A stretch of 38,006 nt of DNA from Streptomyces sp. A1277 (GCF_004795015.1 NZ_SSBI01000063.1:1-38006), one strand, 5' to 3'; counted from the first letter of the stretch, positions 16,748-24,240 are shown. Notes: a model not told the origin generated them from the sequence alone. Made by a program: numbers and translations.

Positions 16748-17470
16748 TCACTGGGCGAGGCCCACCACCAGCCAGATGAAGCCGACCCCGGCCACCGTGC
16801 ACAACAGGGTGGAGCGGGCCGGGTGGTCGTGGTGCGCCTCGGGCAGGATCTCGGCGGCGGCGAGGTAGAGCAGGGCGCCGCCGAAGAAACCGAGATAGCA
16901 GCCGAGGAGTTCCTCCGGAAGGGTGAACAGGAGCGTCGTCGCCGCCCCGACGACGGGCGCCGCCGCGTCCGCGTACAGCATCGTCAGGGCCCTGCGGCGG
17001 GCGTTCCCGTACAGGCTGGTGATCGTGTACGTGTTGAAGCCGTCGGCGAAGTCGTGCGTGATCACGGCGAGGGCGACGGCCGCCCCCATGCCGCCGCCGA
17101 CCTGGAAGGCCGCGCCGAGCGCCACCCCGTCCATCAGGCTGTGGCCGACCATCGCGGCCGCCGCCGTCAGCCCGACCTGCGGGACGCGCTGCTCGGCCGC
17201 GCCGTGTGCCGCCTGGCGCACCGCGAGCAGCCGCTCCACCAGGTGGGCGACGAGGAAGCCCGCCACGAACAGCAGCAGGGCCGCCGGTACGCCGAAGACG
17301 AGGCCGCCCGCGGCCTCCACCGCCTCCGGCAGCAGATCCAGGCCGACCACGCCGAGCATCAGCCCGCCCGCCAGACCCAGGACCAGGTGGCGGCGGTCGC
17401 TGACGCGCTGGGCGACCCAGCCGCCGGCCAGGGTCATCAGGAACGCGCCGAGCGCGACGAACACCGCCAT
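16748..17470 (-). CDS. ZIP family metal transporter
   Basis: 240 residues with about seven or eight hydrophobic helices. The ZIP metal-site helices are recognisable: MVGHSLMDGVALGAAF (about 128-143) and VITHDFADGFNTYT (about 155-168), with LPEAHHDH in a loop near the C-terminus and an N-terminal LPEAVEAAGG. ZIP proteins import Zn, Fe, Mn or Co. Its position, tail to tail with cobB and just before other cob genes, suggests cobalt supply, but metal choice cannot be read from sequence. It starts at the ATG at 17470 with no strong ribosome-binding site. Confidence 0.9.
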   Translation of the reverse strand: MAVFVALGAFLMTLAGGWVAQRVSDRRHLVLGLAGGLMLGVVGLDLLPEAVEAAGGLVFGVPAALLLFVAGFLVAHLVERLLAVRQAAHGAAEQRVPQVGLTAAAAMVGHSLMDGVALGAAFQVGGGMGAAVALAVITHDFADGFNTYTITSLYGNARRRALTMLYADAAAPVVGAATTLLFTLPEELLGCYLGFFGGALLYLAAAEILPEAHHDHPARSTLLCTVAGVGFIWLVVGLAQ

Positions 17471-17524
17471 GCGCTCTTGCTAGCCGATGCACCCCGGTCC
17501 CCGCATCTCAGCCGCCCGCCCGGG

Positions 17525-17583
17525 CCCGGCCCTGAGCCCGTCACCGAAGGCCCGGCGCCCGGCCCTGAGCCCGTCGCCGAAGG
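17525..17583 (+). repeat. 33-bp-period direct repeat before the cobE-like gene
   Basis: A 26-nt stretch starting CCCGGCCCTGAGCCCGTC occurs at 17525-17550 and again at 17558-17583 with one mismatch. The 33-bp period equals 11 codons and would read PGPEPV(T/A)EG in the frame of the downstream gene. It lies right at that gene's start and makes the start uncertain. Confidence 0.8.
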
Positions 17584-17584
17584 T

Positions 17585-17995
17585 GTGGTGCCCGGCCGTC
17601 TGGTCGTCGGCGTCGGCGCGTCCCGGGGCGTGCCCGAGGACGAGGTGACCGGGCTGGTCCTGGAGGCCCTGCGCACGGCGGGGCTCTCGCCGCGCGAGGT
17701 CGTGGAGTTGGTGACCGCCGACGCGAAGGCCGGGGAGCCTGGGCTCGTGGCCGCCGCCGCCCGGCTCGGGGTGCCGCTGCGCACCTACCCGGCCGAGGTG
17801 CTGGCCCGGATGGAGGTGCCGCACCCCTCCGGGGCGCCGCTCTCCGCCGTCGGCACGGCCTCGGTGGCCGAGGCGGCGGCGCTCGCCGGAGGCGGGCAAC
17901 TCCTCGTCCCCAAACGCAAGTCCCGGCCCGGCGGCGGGCGGCCGTCCATGGCCACCTGCGCGGTCGTGCGCCGGCCGGTCCGGACCGTTGCGTGA
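17585..17995 (+). CDS. cobE: CobE / CbiG C-terminal domain protein (cobalamin biosynthesis)
   Basis: From GTG 17585 the protein has 136 residues, the size of stand-alone CobE. It carries the CbiG_C/CobE pattern: VVGVGASRGVPEDEV at the N-terminus, then LSPREVVELVTADAKAGEPG (about 36-55), PLRTYPAEVLARMEVPHPS, and VGTASVAEAAAL with LLVPKRKS near the end. The family takes part in early corrin-ring steps (ring opening after contraction, or a related step); its exact chemistry in aerobic producers is unclear. The frame is open upstream through the 33-bp repeat, and a TTG near 17475 could give a longer form. It is divergent from the ZIP gene. Confidence 0.85.
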   Translation: MVPGRLVVGVGASRGVPEDEVTGLVLEALRTAGLSPREVVELVTADAKAGEPGLVAAAARLGVPLRTYPAEVLARMEVPHPSGAPLSAVGTASVAEAAALAGGGQLLVPKRKSRPGGGRPSMATCAVVRRPVRTVA

Positions 17996-18017
17996 AACCC
18001 GGTGCGGGGCGCATAGT
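17988..18017 (+). promoter_or_regulatory. Probable promoter of the CobC-type aminotransferase gene
   Basis: TTGCGT (17988-17993), an 18-bp spacer and CATAGT (18012-18017) resemble a vegetative promoter. The -35 overlaps the stop of the cobE-like gene. The start codon lies about 55-65 nt further on. Confidence 0.4.
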
Positions 18018-18071
18018 CATCCTGCCGGACTTGACCCCCGACGACGGCCACCACCCCCACACCCACCCCCC

Positions 18072-19175
18072 ATGGCGGTCATGCACACTCCCACTGAGAG
18101 TCCCGACGCGACAGGCGCGGGCGCGCACGATCTGCGTCACCACGGCGACGCGGAAGTACGGGGACAGGACCGGGATCTGACCGATCTCGCCGTCAACGTA
18201 CGAGCCGGCACCCCACCGGCCTGGCTGAAGGAGCGGATCGCCGCTTCGCTGGACACGCTCGCCGCGTATCCGGACGGGCGCCAGGCGCGCGCGGCGGTCG
18301 CCGCGCGGCACGGACTGCCGCCGGAACGCGTCCTGTTGACGGCCGGCGCGGCGGAGGCGTTCGTACTGATCGCGCGGGCCCTGCCGACCCGCCGGCCGTA
18401 TGTGGTGCACCCTCAGTTCACCGAGCCGGAGGCGGCGCTGCGCGCGGCCGGGCACGACGTGGGGCGGGTGCTGCTGCGCGCCGAGGACAGCTTCCGGCTT
18501 GACCCGGCCGACGTACCCGCCGACGCGGACCTGGTCGTCGTCGGCAACCCGACCAACCCGACCTCCGTGCTGCATCCCGCCGCCGTGCTGGAGCGGCTGG
18601 CCCGCCCCGGACGGACCCTGGTGGTCGACGAGGCGTTCATGGACGCGGTCCCTGGCGAGCGCGAGGCGCTGTGCGGGCGTACGGACATCCCGGGGCTCAT
18701 CGTCCTGCGCAGCCTCACCAAGACGTGGGGTCTTGCGGGGCTGCGGATCGGGTACGTGGCGGCCGCGGCGGAGACCGTCCGCACGCTGGAGGAGGCGCAG
18801 CCGCTGTGGCCGGTCTCGTCCCCGGCGCTGGCGGCGGCGGAGGCGTGTGTGGAGCCCCGGGCGCTGGCGGAGGCGGCCGCCGCGGCGGACCGGATCGCGG
18901 TGGACCGGGCCCATCTGGTCGCCGGGCTGCGGGAGTTCTCCGAGGTACGGGTGGTGGAGCCGGCCGCGGGGCCGTTCGTCCTGGTCCGCCTCGAAGGGGC
19001 CGCGGAGATACGGGAGCGGCTGCGGATGCGGGGCTTCGCGGCCCGGCGCGGCGATACGTTTCCGGGGCTCGGGGACGGCTGGCTGCGGCTGGCCGTGCGC
19101 GACCGTACGACGACCAACCGCTTCCTCCAGGCGCTCGACCTGGCCCTCCAGGCACTGACGGTGGTCGGGCGGTAG
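18072..19175 (+). CDS. cobC: CobC-type PLP aminotransferase/decarboxylase (threonine-phosphate decarboxylase-like)
   Basis: 367 residues of the class I/II fold-type I PLP enzymes, in the branch annotated CobC in actinomycetes. It probably makes (R)-1-aminopropan-2-ol phosphate from threonine phosphate for the cobalamin lower-ligand linker. AYPDGRQARAAVAARHGL, LLTAGAAEAFVLIAR, VVVGNPTNPTSV, LVVDEAFMDAVPGE (PLP-pyridine Asp) and SLTKTWGLAGLRIGY (PLP Lys) are all present. A closely related histidinol-phosphate aminotransferase activity cannot be excluded, but the cob context favours CobC. ATG 18072 or ATG 18081 could start it; neither has a clear ribosome-binding site. Confidence 0.85.
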   Translation: MAVMHTPTESPDATGAGAHDLRHHGDAEVRGQDRDLTDLAVNVRAGTPPAWLKERIAASLDTLAAYPDGRQARAAVAARHGLPPERVLLTAGAAEAFVLIARALPTRRPYVVHPQFTEPEAALRAAGHDVGRVLLRAEDSFRLDPADVPADADLVVVGNPTNPTSVLHPAAVLERLARPGRTLVVDEAFMDAVPGEREALCGRTDIPGLIVLRSLTKTWGLAGLRIGYVAAAAETVRTLEEAQPLWPVSSPALAAAEACVEPRALAEAAAAADRIAVDRAHLVAGLREFSEVRVVEPAAGPFVLVRLEGAAEIRERLRMRGFAARRGDTFPGLGDGWLRLAVRDRTTTNRFLQALDLALQALTVVGR

Positions 19176-19191
19176 CCGCCTGCTCCATTTG

Positions 19192-19383
19192 GTGAGCGGT
19201 GCTCTGTGTGTGGGCGGCGGTTACGCGGTGAGCGGTGCCCCGCGTGCGGTTATGCGGTGAGCGGTGCTCTGGTTGTGGGCGGGCGGTTGTGCGGTGAGCA
19301 GTGCTCTACCAGGCGAGCACTGGATCGGTTCGTGAGCGGCGCTCCGCACGTAGAGCACCCAGCCTTTCCGTGAGCGGCGCTCT
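19192..19383 (+). repeat. Array of GTGAGCGGYGCTCY repeats
   Basis: Six direct copies of a 14-nt motif close to GTGAGCGGTGCTCT start at 19192, 19228, 19257, 19294, 19332 and 19370, a spacing of 29-38 bp. A seventh copy at 19481 forms the left arm of the large palindrome at 19476-19519. Some copies have a nearby inverted GAGCAC (19315, 19353) and could fold as hairpins. The segments between copies are similar but not identical. Confidence 0.85.
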
Positions 19384-19401
19384 GGAACCGGAACGCCGCC
19401 C

Positions 19402-19444
19402 GCGCCCCCGCGCCCCCGCGCCCCCGCGCCCCCGCGCCCCCGCG
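19402..19444. repeat. GCGCCCCC octamer tandem repeat
   Basis: About five and a half head-to-tail copies of the 8-nt unit GCGCCCCC run from 19402 to 19444, inside the convergent intergenic region. It is a simple microsatellite-like repeat with no sign of coding. Confidence 0.85.
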
Positions 19445-19475
19445 CGGCCGGATGCGGGGCGCCGCACACCGCACC

Positions 19476-19519
19476 GATCGGTGAGCGGCGCTCCGCGTCC
19501 GGAGCACCGCTCACCGATC
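19476..19519. terminator. Large palindrome, likely bidirectional terminator
   Basis: Arms 19476-19495 and 19500-19519 pair over 20 bp with a single mismatch, around the 4-nt loop CGTC. It lies between two convergent genes (the CobC-type gene and the LAETG-protein gene), the expected place for a two-way terminator. Its arms contain the GTGAGCGG repeat of this region. Confidence 0.8.
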
Positions 19520-19530
19520 CCCTCCCCCTC

Positions 19531-19590
19531 GGGCGCGTCAGCCCCGGGCGCGTCAGCCCCGGGCGCGTCAGCCCCGGGCGCGTCAGCCCC
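19531..19590 (-). repeat. Four 15-bp repeats each carrying an in-frame stop codon
   Basis: Four perfect head-to-tail copies of GGGCGCGTCAGCCCC run from 19531 to 19590. On the minus strand each unit reads CGCGCCCGGGGCTGA, the last codons (Arg-Ala-Arg-Gly-stop) of the LAETG-protein gene. The true stop is in the copy nearest the gene (19583-19585). The period is five codons, so every copy keeps the same frame and stop. Confidence 0.9.
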
Positions 19591-20689
19591 GGGCGCGGCG
19601 CCTCGTCACGACCATCGCGCCTGCGCCGGCCGCCAGCAGCAGGGCCGCGCCGCCCGCGATGTACGGGGTGTTGGAGCTACTGCCCGTCTCGGCGAGGTCC
19701 GCGCCGGCGGCGGGCGCCTGGTCCGTGCCGGTCTGGGTCTTCACGTCGCCGCCGCCGTCGCCCCCGGTGTCACCGGCCGTGTCCCCACCCCCCGTGGAGC
19801 CGCCGTTGCCGGAGTCGCCGCCACCGGTCGCCCCGCCGTCGCCGGAGCCGCCATCGGTCGAACCGCCCCCGGTGGAACCGCCGTTGTCGCCGCCCCCGTT
19901 CTCGTTGCCCCCGTTGTCACCGCCCCCGTTCTCGTTGCCCCCGTTGTCGCCGCCCCCGTCGTGGCCGTCGCCCGGCTTCGGGGTCTCGCAGGTCGCTTCG
20001 GCGAGCGTGACCTCGCCCTGGACCTCCGCGACGTTCAGGTTGAGCGGGTTGACCGAGACCTTCAGCTGGAGCGCCACCGCCGCGGCCGTGCGCGAGGTGG
20101 TCTCCGTCTTCGACAGGTCGAGGGTCACCTCGCCCACGTCCGGCACCGCGACCCGCGTGGTGCCGCCTGCCGTGAGCGTGACGCGCTTGCCGAGCACCGT
20201 CACATGTCCGAGCACGTTGGACTCGGCGACCGGCTTGCGGCCCGCCTCGCACACCGCCCTGGAGGTGACCTTCTCCACCTCGATCAGCGACAGCGGGGCG
20301 AGACCGGGCAGGTGGACCCGCGCCTTCGCCAGGTTGCTGTAGCCCTCCGCGCGGTGCTTGGTGACGGTCGCCTTCGCGGTGGCCACATCGGCCCGCAGGA
20401 CGTTGAACGGCTTGCCGTGGTCCACGCCGTCGAGCCGCGCACTGAGCGCGGTCTGCTCGGCGCTCCGCGGCGCCTGGACCGCGTTGAGCGAGGTCTTCAG
20501 CGGCACGTCGACCGTCTTGTTCAGGAGCGAGACGTCGAGCGTGGTGCGGAGCACGACCGCGCTCGCCTTCCCGTCGCCGCCGGCCGTGGCGGTCGTCGCG
20601 GTGGCGGCGTGGGCCGGGACGGTGACCAGGAGGGCGACGGGAGCCGCGGCGACCGCCAGGGCGGCGAGGCGGAAGGTGTTGCTGTTCAA
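19583..20689 (-). CDS. SCO1860-family LAETG-anchored surface protein
   Basis: 368 residues from the TTG at 20689. The N-terminal signal peptide LNSNTFRLAALAVAAAPVAL runs on to a PAHA cleavage site at about residue 28. Residues about 40-245 form an extracellular domain with two Cys. Residues about 250-320 are a Gly/Asn/Asp/Ser-rich spacer with repeats such as GGGDNGGNEN. The C-terminus is a sortase signal: LAETG at about 332, a hydrophobic helix and TRRRARG. LAxTG is the class E sortase motif of Streptomyces, so the protein should be linked to the cell wall. GGGGG lies about 9 nt before the TTG; an ATC just before it is less likely. Function unknown. Confidence 0.88.
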   Translation of the reverse strand: MNSNTFRLAALAVAAAPVALLVTVPAHAATATTATAGGDGKASAVVLRTTLDVSLLNKTVDVPLKTSLNAVQAPRSAEQTALSARLDGVDHGKPFNVLRADVATAKATVTKHRAEGYSNLAKARVHLPGLAPLSLIEVEKVTSRAVCEAGRKPVAESNVLGHVTVLGKRVTLTAGGTTRVAVPDVGEVTLDLSKTETTSRTAAAVALQLKVSVNPLNLNVAEVQGEVTLAEATCETPKPGDGHDGGGDNGGNENGGGDNGGNENGGGDNGGSTGGGSTDGGSGDGGATGGGDSGNGGSTGGGDTAGDTGGDGGGDVKTQTGTDQAPAAGADLAETGSSSNTPYIAGGAALLLAAGAGAMVVTRRRARG

Positions 20690-21046
20690 GATGGTGGAAC
20701 CCCCACAAGAGACATGGAGCCACCGGCGCCGTCCAATGGGGGACATCGCTGGCACCGGTGACCTCGACTCCGTGAATCTTTACGCACAGAGGGTGAACTG
20801 GCGGACACCTGAGGCCAGTTCACTCCAAAGGGGGGTTTCCGCGCCTGTATTCGATTATTCCGGCACGTGCGTTCCTCGCGTTCACCCGTTTCACTGAGCT
20901 TCACGACGTTTCGGGGCGCGCACGACCGGCACCCGGGAACCGCCTCCCGCTTACGCGAAAGATGTTCAACGAGCGGGGCGCCCCGGGGTCACTGCCGGTC
21001 AACGCCGGAGCCACGCCGGAGCCAACGCCGGGGCCCGCCCCGTGCG
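20690..21046. other. Gene-free interval upstream of the LAETG-protein gene
   Basis: About 357 bp without a supportable gene. It should carry the minus-strand promoter and leader of the LAETG protein; the A/T-richer stretch at about 20850-20870 is a candidate promoter area. The 9-bp inverted repeat at 20793-20823 lies in it. Downstream of the amidohydrolase stop (21047) I see only GC-rich DNA with short direct repeats of CGCCGGAGCCA/GCCGGAGCCAACG. Confidence 0.5.
20793..20823. promoter_or_regulatory. Inverted repeat in the leader of the LAETG-protein gene
   Basis: GTGAACTGG (20793-20801) and CCAGTTCAC (20815-20823) are perfect inverted repeats separated by 13 nt. It may be a protein-binding operator or an RNA hairpin in the 5' leader, about 105-135 nt before the start codon. 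No known regulon motif was recognised. Confidence 0.5.
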
Positions 21047-22147
21047 TCAGCCGATCACGCGCCCGTTCAGGACGATCCGGCGCGGCCCCGCCAGCACGCG
21101 GACGTCGGCCCGGGGGTCCTCGTCGTACACCACGAGGTCGGCCGGCGCCCCCTCCTCCAGGCCCGGCCTGCCTAGCCAGGCGCGGGCTCCCCAGGTCGTC
21201 GCGGACAGCGCCTGGAGGGGCGGGATGCCCGCCTTGACCAGCTCCGCGACCTCGTCGGCCACCAGACCGTGCGCCAGCACCCCGCCCGCGTCGGTGCCGA
21301 CGAAGACCGGTACCCCGGCGTCGTAGGCGGCGCGCACGGTGTCGTAGCGGCGTTCGTGCAGTCGGCGCATATGGGCGGACCAACGGGGGAACTTGGCCTC
21401 GCCGCCCAGCGCGAGGGAGGGGAAGGTGGCGATGTTGACGAGGGTGGGGACGATCGCCACGCCGCGCTCCGCGAAGAGCGGGATGGTCTCCTCGGTCAGC
21501 CCCGTGGCATGCTCCACGCAGTCGATCCCCGCCTCCACGAGATCGCGCAGCGAGTCCTCGGCGAAGCAGTGCGCGGTGACCCGGGCGCCCAGCCGGTGCG
21601 CCTCGGCGATGGCCGCCCGGGCCGCCTCGCGCGGCCAGCAGGCGGTCAGGTCGCCCACCTCGCGGTCGATCCAGTCGCCGACGAGCTTCACCCAGCCGTC
21701 GCCGCGGCGCGCCTCCTGGGCGACGTACGCCACGAGTTCGTCCGGCTCGATCTCGTAGGCGTAGTTGCGGGTGTAGCGCCGGGGCCTGGCGATGTGGCGG
21801 CCGGCCCTGATGATCTTCGGCAGGTCCTCGCGGTCGTCGATCCACCGCGTGTCGGCGGGCGAGCCCGCGTCCCGCAGGAGCAGCGCACCGGCCTCCCGGT
21901 CGTCCAGTGCCTGCCGTTCGGTGGTCGCCGTGTCGACGGCGCCGTGGTGGTCGAGGCCGACGTGGCAGTGGGCGTCGACCAGGCCGGGCAGGGCCCAGCC
22001 GGTGACGACGACGGCGTCGTCCGCGCCGGGTGGCCGCTCGAAGGTGACGCGGCCGCCGACCGCCCACAGCTCGTCCCTGACCTCCTCGGGCCCGATGAGC
22101 ACCCGCCCCTTCACATGCAGCACCCGCGGCGCCTCGTGATCACTCAT
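21047..22147 (-). CDS. Amidohydrolase family protein
   Basis: 366 residues of the metal-dependent amidohydrolase superfamily (imidazolonepropionase-like or prolidase-like branch). Metal-site elements run in order: DAHCHVG (HxH, about 58-60), the TIM-barrel Lys segment WVKLVGDWID, TAHCF, CVEHATGL and the Asp strand FVGTDAGGV. The flanking small beta-sandwich is present at both ends. The substrate is not evident. The ATG at 22147 has a TACAGT -10 (complement of 22155-22160) only 7 nt before it, so the mRNA is probably leaderless. It is divergent from the class V aminotransferase gene. Confidence 0.92.
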   Translation of the reverse strand: MSDHEAPRVLHVKGRVLIGPEEVRDELWAVGGRVTFERPPGADDAVVVTGWALPGLVDAHCHVGLDHHGAVDTATTERQALDDREAGALLLRDAGSPADTRWIDDREDLPKIIRAGRHIARPRRYTRNYAYEIEPDELVAYVAQEARRGDGWVKLVGDWIDREVGDLTACWPREAARAAIAEAHRLGARVTAHCFAEDSLRDLVEAGIDCVEHATGLTEETIPLFAERGVAIVPTLVNIATFPSLALGGEAKFPRWSAHMRRLHERRYDTVRAAYDAGVPVFVGTDAGGVLAHGLVADEVAELVKAGIPPLQALSATTWGARAWLGRPGLEEGAPADLVVYDEDPRADVRVLAGPRRIVLNGRVIG

Positions 22148-22283
22148 GGACAGCACTGTACGAGGGGCCGGGGCCGGCTCCAGCGGACGGGCCGGGGCCG
22201 GGCGGCGGGTGCTGGGTACCCTCGGAGCAGGCCCGGCACGCAGGCCGGGCGCCCACCGATCCGAACCCGAAGAGAGCACCGCC

Positions 22284-23390
22284 GTGACGCACCCCTTCCT
22301 CGACCTCACCCCGCTGACCGCCGCGCACTTCGCGGCGATCGAGCGGCGGGTGGCCGGTCTGCTGGCCACCGAGCAGGACGTCGTCGTCATGCAGGGCGAG
22401 GCGCTGCTCCCCCTCGAAGGCTGCATCAGGGGCGGCGCCCGGCCCGGTTCGACGGCGCTGAACGTGGTGACCGGCCCCTACGGGCAGACCTTCGGCAACT
22501 GGCTGCGCGACTGCGGGGCCGAGGTCGTCGATCTGGAGGTGCCGTTCCACACGGCCGTCACCGCCGGCCAGGTCGCCGACGCGCTGGCCGCGCACCCGGA
22601 GATCGACTTCGTCTCGCTGGTCCACGCCGAGGCGGCGACCGGCAACACCAACCCGGTCGCGGAGATCGGCGAGGTCGTCCGGGCGCACGGGGCGCTGTTC
22701 ATGCTGGACGCCGTCGCGTCGGTGGGCGCCGAGCCGCTGCTGCCGGACGCCTGGGGCGTGGACCTGTGCGTGATCGGCGCGCAGAAGGCGATGGGCGGTC
22801 CGGCCGGGGTGTCGGCGGTGTCGGTGAGCGCGCGGGCCTGGGAGCGGATCGCCGCCAACCCGCAGGCCCCGCGCCGCTCCTACCTGTCGCTCCTGGACTG
22901 GAAGGAGCGCTGGATCGACGGGGGCCGCAAGGCGCTGCCGCACGCCCCGGCGCAGCTGGAGATGCTGGCCCTGGAGGCGTGCGTGGAGCGGATCGAGGCG
23001 GAGGGCCTGGACGCGCTGATGGCCCGTCACGCGGCGGCAGCGGCGGCCACCCGGGCCGGCGCGGTGGCGCTGGGCGGCGGCCTGACCCCGTACGTGCACG
23101 AGGCGCGGGACGCGGCCCCGGTGGCGACCACGCTGCGTACGCCCGAAGGCGTGGACGCCTCGGAGCTGGTGGCACGGGCGCTGGCGGGTGAGCCCTCGCT
23201 GCCGCTGATCGCGGGCGGCGGGGCGCTGTCCAAGGAGATGATCCGGGTCAATCACTACGGGGTGGATGCGACGCGGGGCGCGGTGCTGTCCTCGCTCGCG
23301 GCTCTGGGGGCGGCGCTGGCCGACGCGGGCCGGCAGGTCGATCTGGAAGCTGCCCGGAAGGCCGTTTCGGAAACCTGGCCCAGCGCATAA
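22284..23390 (+). CDS. Class V PLP-dependent aminotransferase
   Basis: 368 residues similar to serine-glyoxylate/alanine-glyoxylate-type class V aminotransferases. The cofactor sites are HAEAATG (114-120), LDAVASVGAEPL with the pyridine Asp about 142, and the Schiff-base Lys about 168 in IGAQKAMGGPAG. IRVNHYGVDA near the C-terminus is also typical. Substrate unknown. GTG 22284 is chosen because the conserved protein begins there and AAGAGAG lies about 9 nt upstream; the open frame to 22146 lacks other support. It ends just before a strong terminator, upstream of the ectoine genes. Confidence 0.9.
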   Translation: MTHPFLDLTPLTAAHFAAIERRVAGLLATEQDVVVMQGEALLPLEGCIRGGARPGSTALNVVTGPYGQTFGNWLRDCGAEVVDLEVPFHTAVTAGQVADALAAHPEIDFVSLVHAEAATGNTNPVAEIGEVVRAHGALFMLDAVASVGAEPLLPDAWGVDLCVIGAQKAMGGPAGVSAVSVSARAWERIAANPQAPRRSYLSLLDWKERWIDGGRKALPHAPAQLEMLALEACVERIEAEGLDALMARHAAAAAATRAGAVALGGGLTPYVHEARDAAPVATTLRTPEGVDASELVARALAGEPSLPLIAGGGALSKEMIRVNHYGVDATRGAVLSSLAALGAALADAGRQVDLEAARKAVSETWPSA

Positions 23391-23408
23391 ATCGCACTGC
23401 CATCCATA

Positions 23409-23448
23409 AATGCGGGGAGCTGCCTTATTCAGAGCAGCTCCCCGCATT
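23409..23448 (+). terminator. Strong terminator before the ectoine operon
   Basis: A perfect 15-bp stem, arms 23409-23423 and 23434-23448 (core GCGGGGAGCTGC), with a 10-nt loop, followed by CTTCTGCC. It ends the class V aminotransferase transcript. Confidence 0.9.
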
Positions 23449-23709
23449 CTTCTGCCCGCTTTCCCCGGAGCTAAACACCCCAGTTCCAAAGGGGCTCGTG
23501 GGGCGCATTCCGGTTGTGTGTGGAGAGAGTTATGAGCTTGTGACCGACTCCACGCAGTCGGCGATTTGCCCGATAAATAAGGGTCAAAACGGGAGAAAGC
23601 GCAATGGGTTCGCGCCGGTGCACGCACCCGCCTGATAACACAGTGCACCGCTCCACCCAACCCTTCGCGTCGATGCAATTTCGAAATTTGCTAGGTAAAT
23701 TCAATTGCC
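23449..23709 (+). promoter_or_regulatory. Long A/T-richer control region of ectABCD
   Basis: About 260 bp, visibly less GC-rich than the surroundings, with no credible ORF. It contains hairpin CCGACT/AGTCGG (23544-23561), a perfect 12-bp palindrome AATTTCGAAATT (23677-23688) and, directly after it, a -10-like TAGGTA (23692-23697). The predicted transcript start is about 23704, 6 nt before the ectA ATG, which has no ribosome-binding site. The palindrome overlaps the promoter spacer, as expected for a repressor or activator site (inference). Confidence 0.55.
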
Positions 23710-24240
23710 ATGACCGCCGCACCAGCAGATTTTGCAAGTGCCCGAAGCGAATTCCTCACCATCGACACTCCGCGAGTGGAGGACGGAGCCGCGATCTGGC
23801 GCATCGCCCGCGACTCCGAGGTCCTGGACCTCAACTCCTCGTACAGCTACCTGCTGTGGTGCCGTGACTTCGCGGCGACCTCCGTGGTCGCCCGCGACGA
23901 GACCGGCGCCCCGGTCGCCTTCGTGACGGGGTACATCAGGCCCGACCGCCCCGAGACGCTCGTCGTCTGGCAGGTGGCCGTCGACCACGGCCACCGCGGG
24001 ACCGGCCTGGCGGCGAAGCTGCTGGACTCCCTGACCGCGCGGGTCGCCGCCGAGCAGGGCCTCGCCTCGGTCGAGACGACCGTCACCCCGGACAACACCG
24101 CATCGGACCGCCTGTTCACCTCCTACGCGCAGCGCCACGACGTGGCCCTGGAGCGCGAGGTGCTCTTCGACGGCGGCCTGTTCCCCGAAGGCACCCACCT
24201 GCCGGAAGTGCTCTACCGCATCGGCCCGTTCCACACCTGA
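23710..24240 (+). CDS. ectA: L-2,4-diaminobutyrate N-gamma-acetyltransferase
   Basis: 176 residues, a GNAT-fold enzyme that acetylates L-2,4-diaminobutyrate with acetyl-CoA, the second committed step of ectoine synthesis. The acetyl-CoA loop is seen in WQVAVDHGHRGTGLAAKLLD (about 78-97), and the EctA-type segments LDLNSSYSYLLWCRDFA (about 39-55) and TVTPDNTASDRLF are typical. It is first in an operon with ectB, ectC and ectD. The ATG has no ribosome-binding site, and the likely promoter is 12-18 nt upstream, so the mRNA may be almost leaderless. Confidence 0.97.
   Translation: MTAAPADFASARSEFLTIDTPRVEDGAAIWRIARDSEVLDLNSSYSYLLWCRDFAATSVVARDETGAPVAFVTGYIRPDRPETLVVWQVAVDHGHRGTGLAAKLLDSLTARVAAEQGLASVETTVTPDNTASDRLFTSYAQRHDVALEREVLFDGGLFPEGTHLPEVLYRIGPFHT

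Noticed and set aside
19192..19383. Regularly spaced short repeats resembling a CRISPR array
   Set aside because: The repeat unit is only about 14 nt and imperfect, the intervening segments resemble each other, spacing varies from 29 to 38 bp and there are no cas genes.
23604..23867. An 87-codon plus-strand frame (and an 88-codon minus-strand frame) over the ectA upstream region
   Set aside because: It overlaps ectA in another frame, has no ribosome-binding site and contains the promoter elements of ectA.
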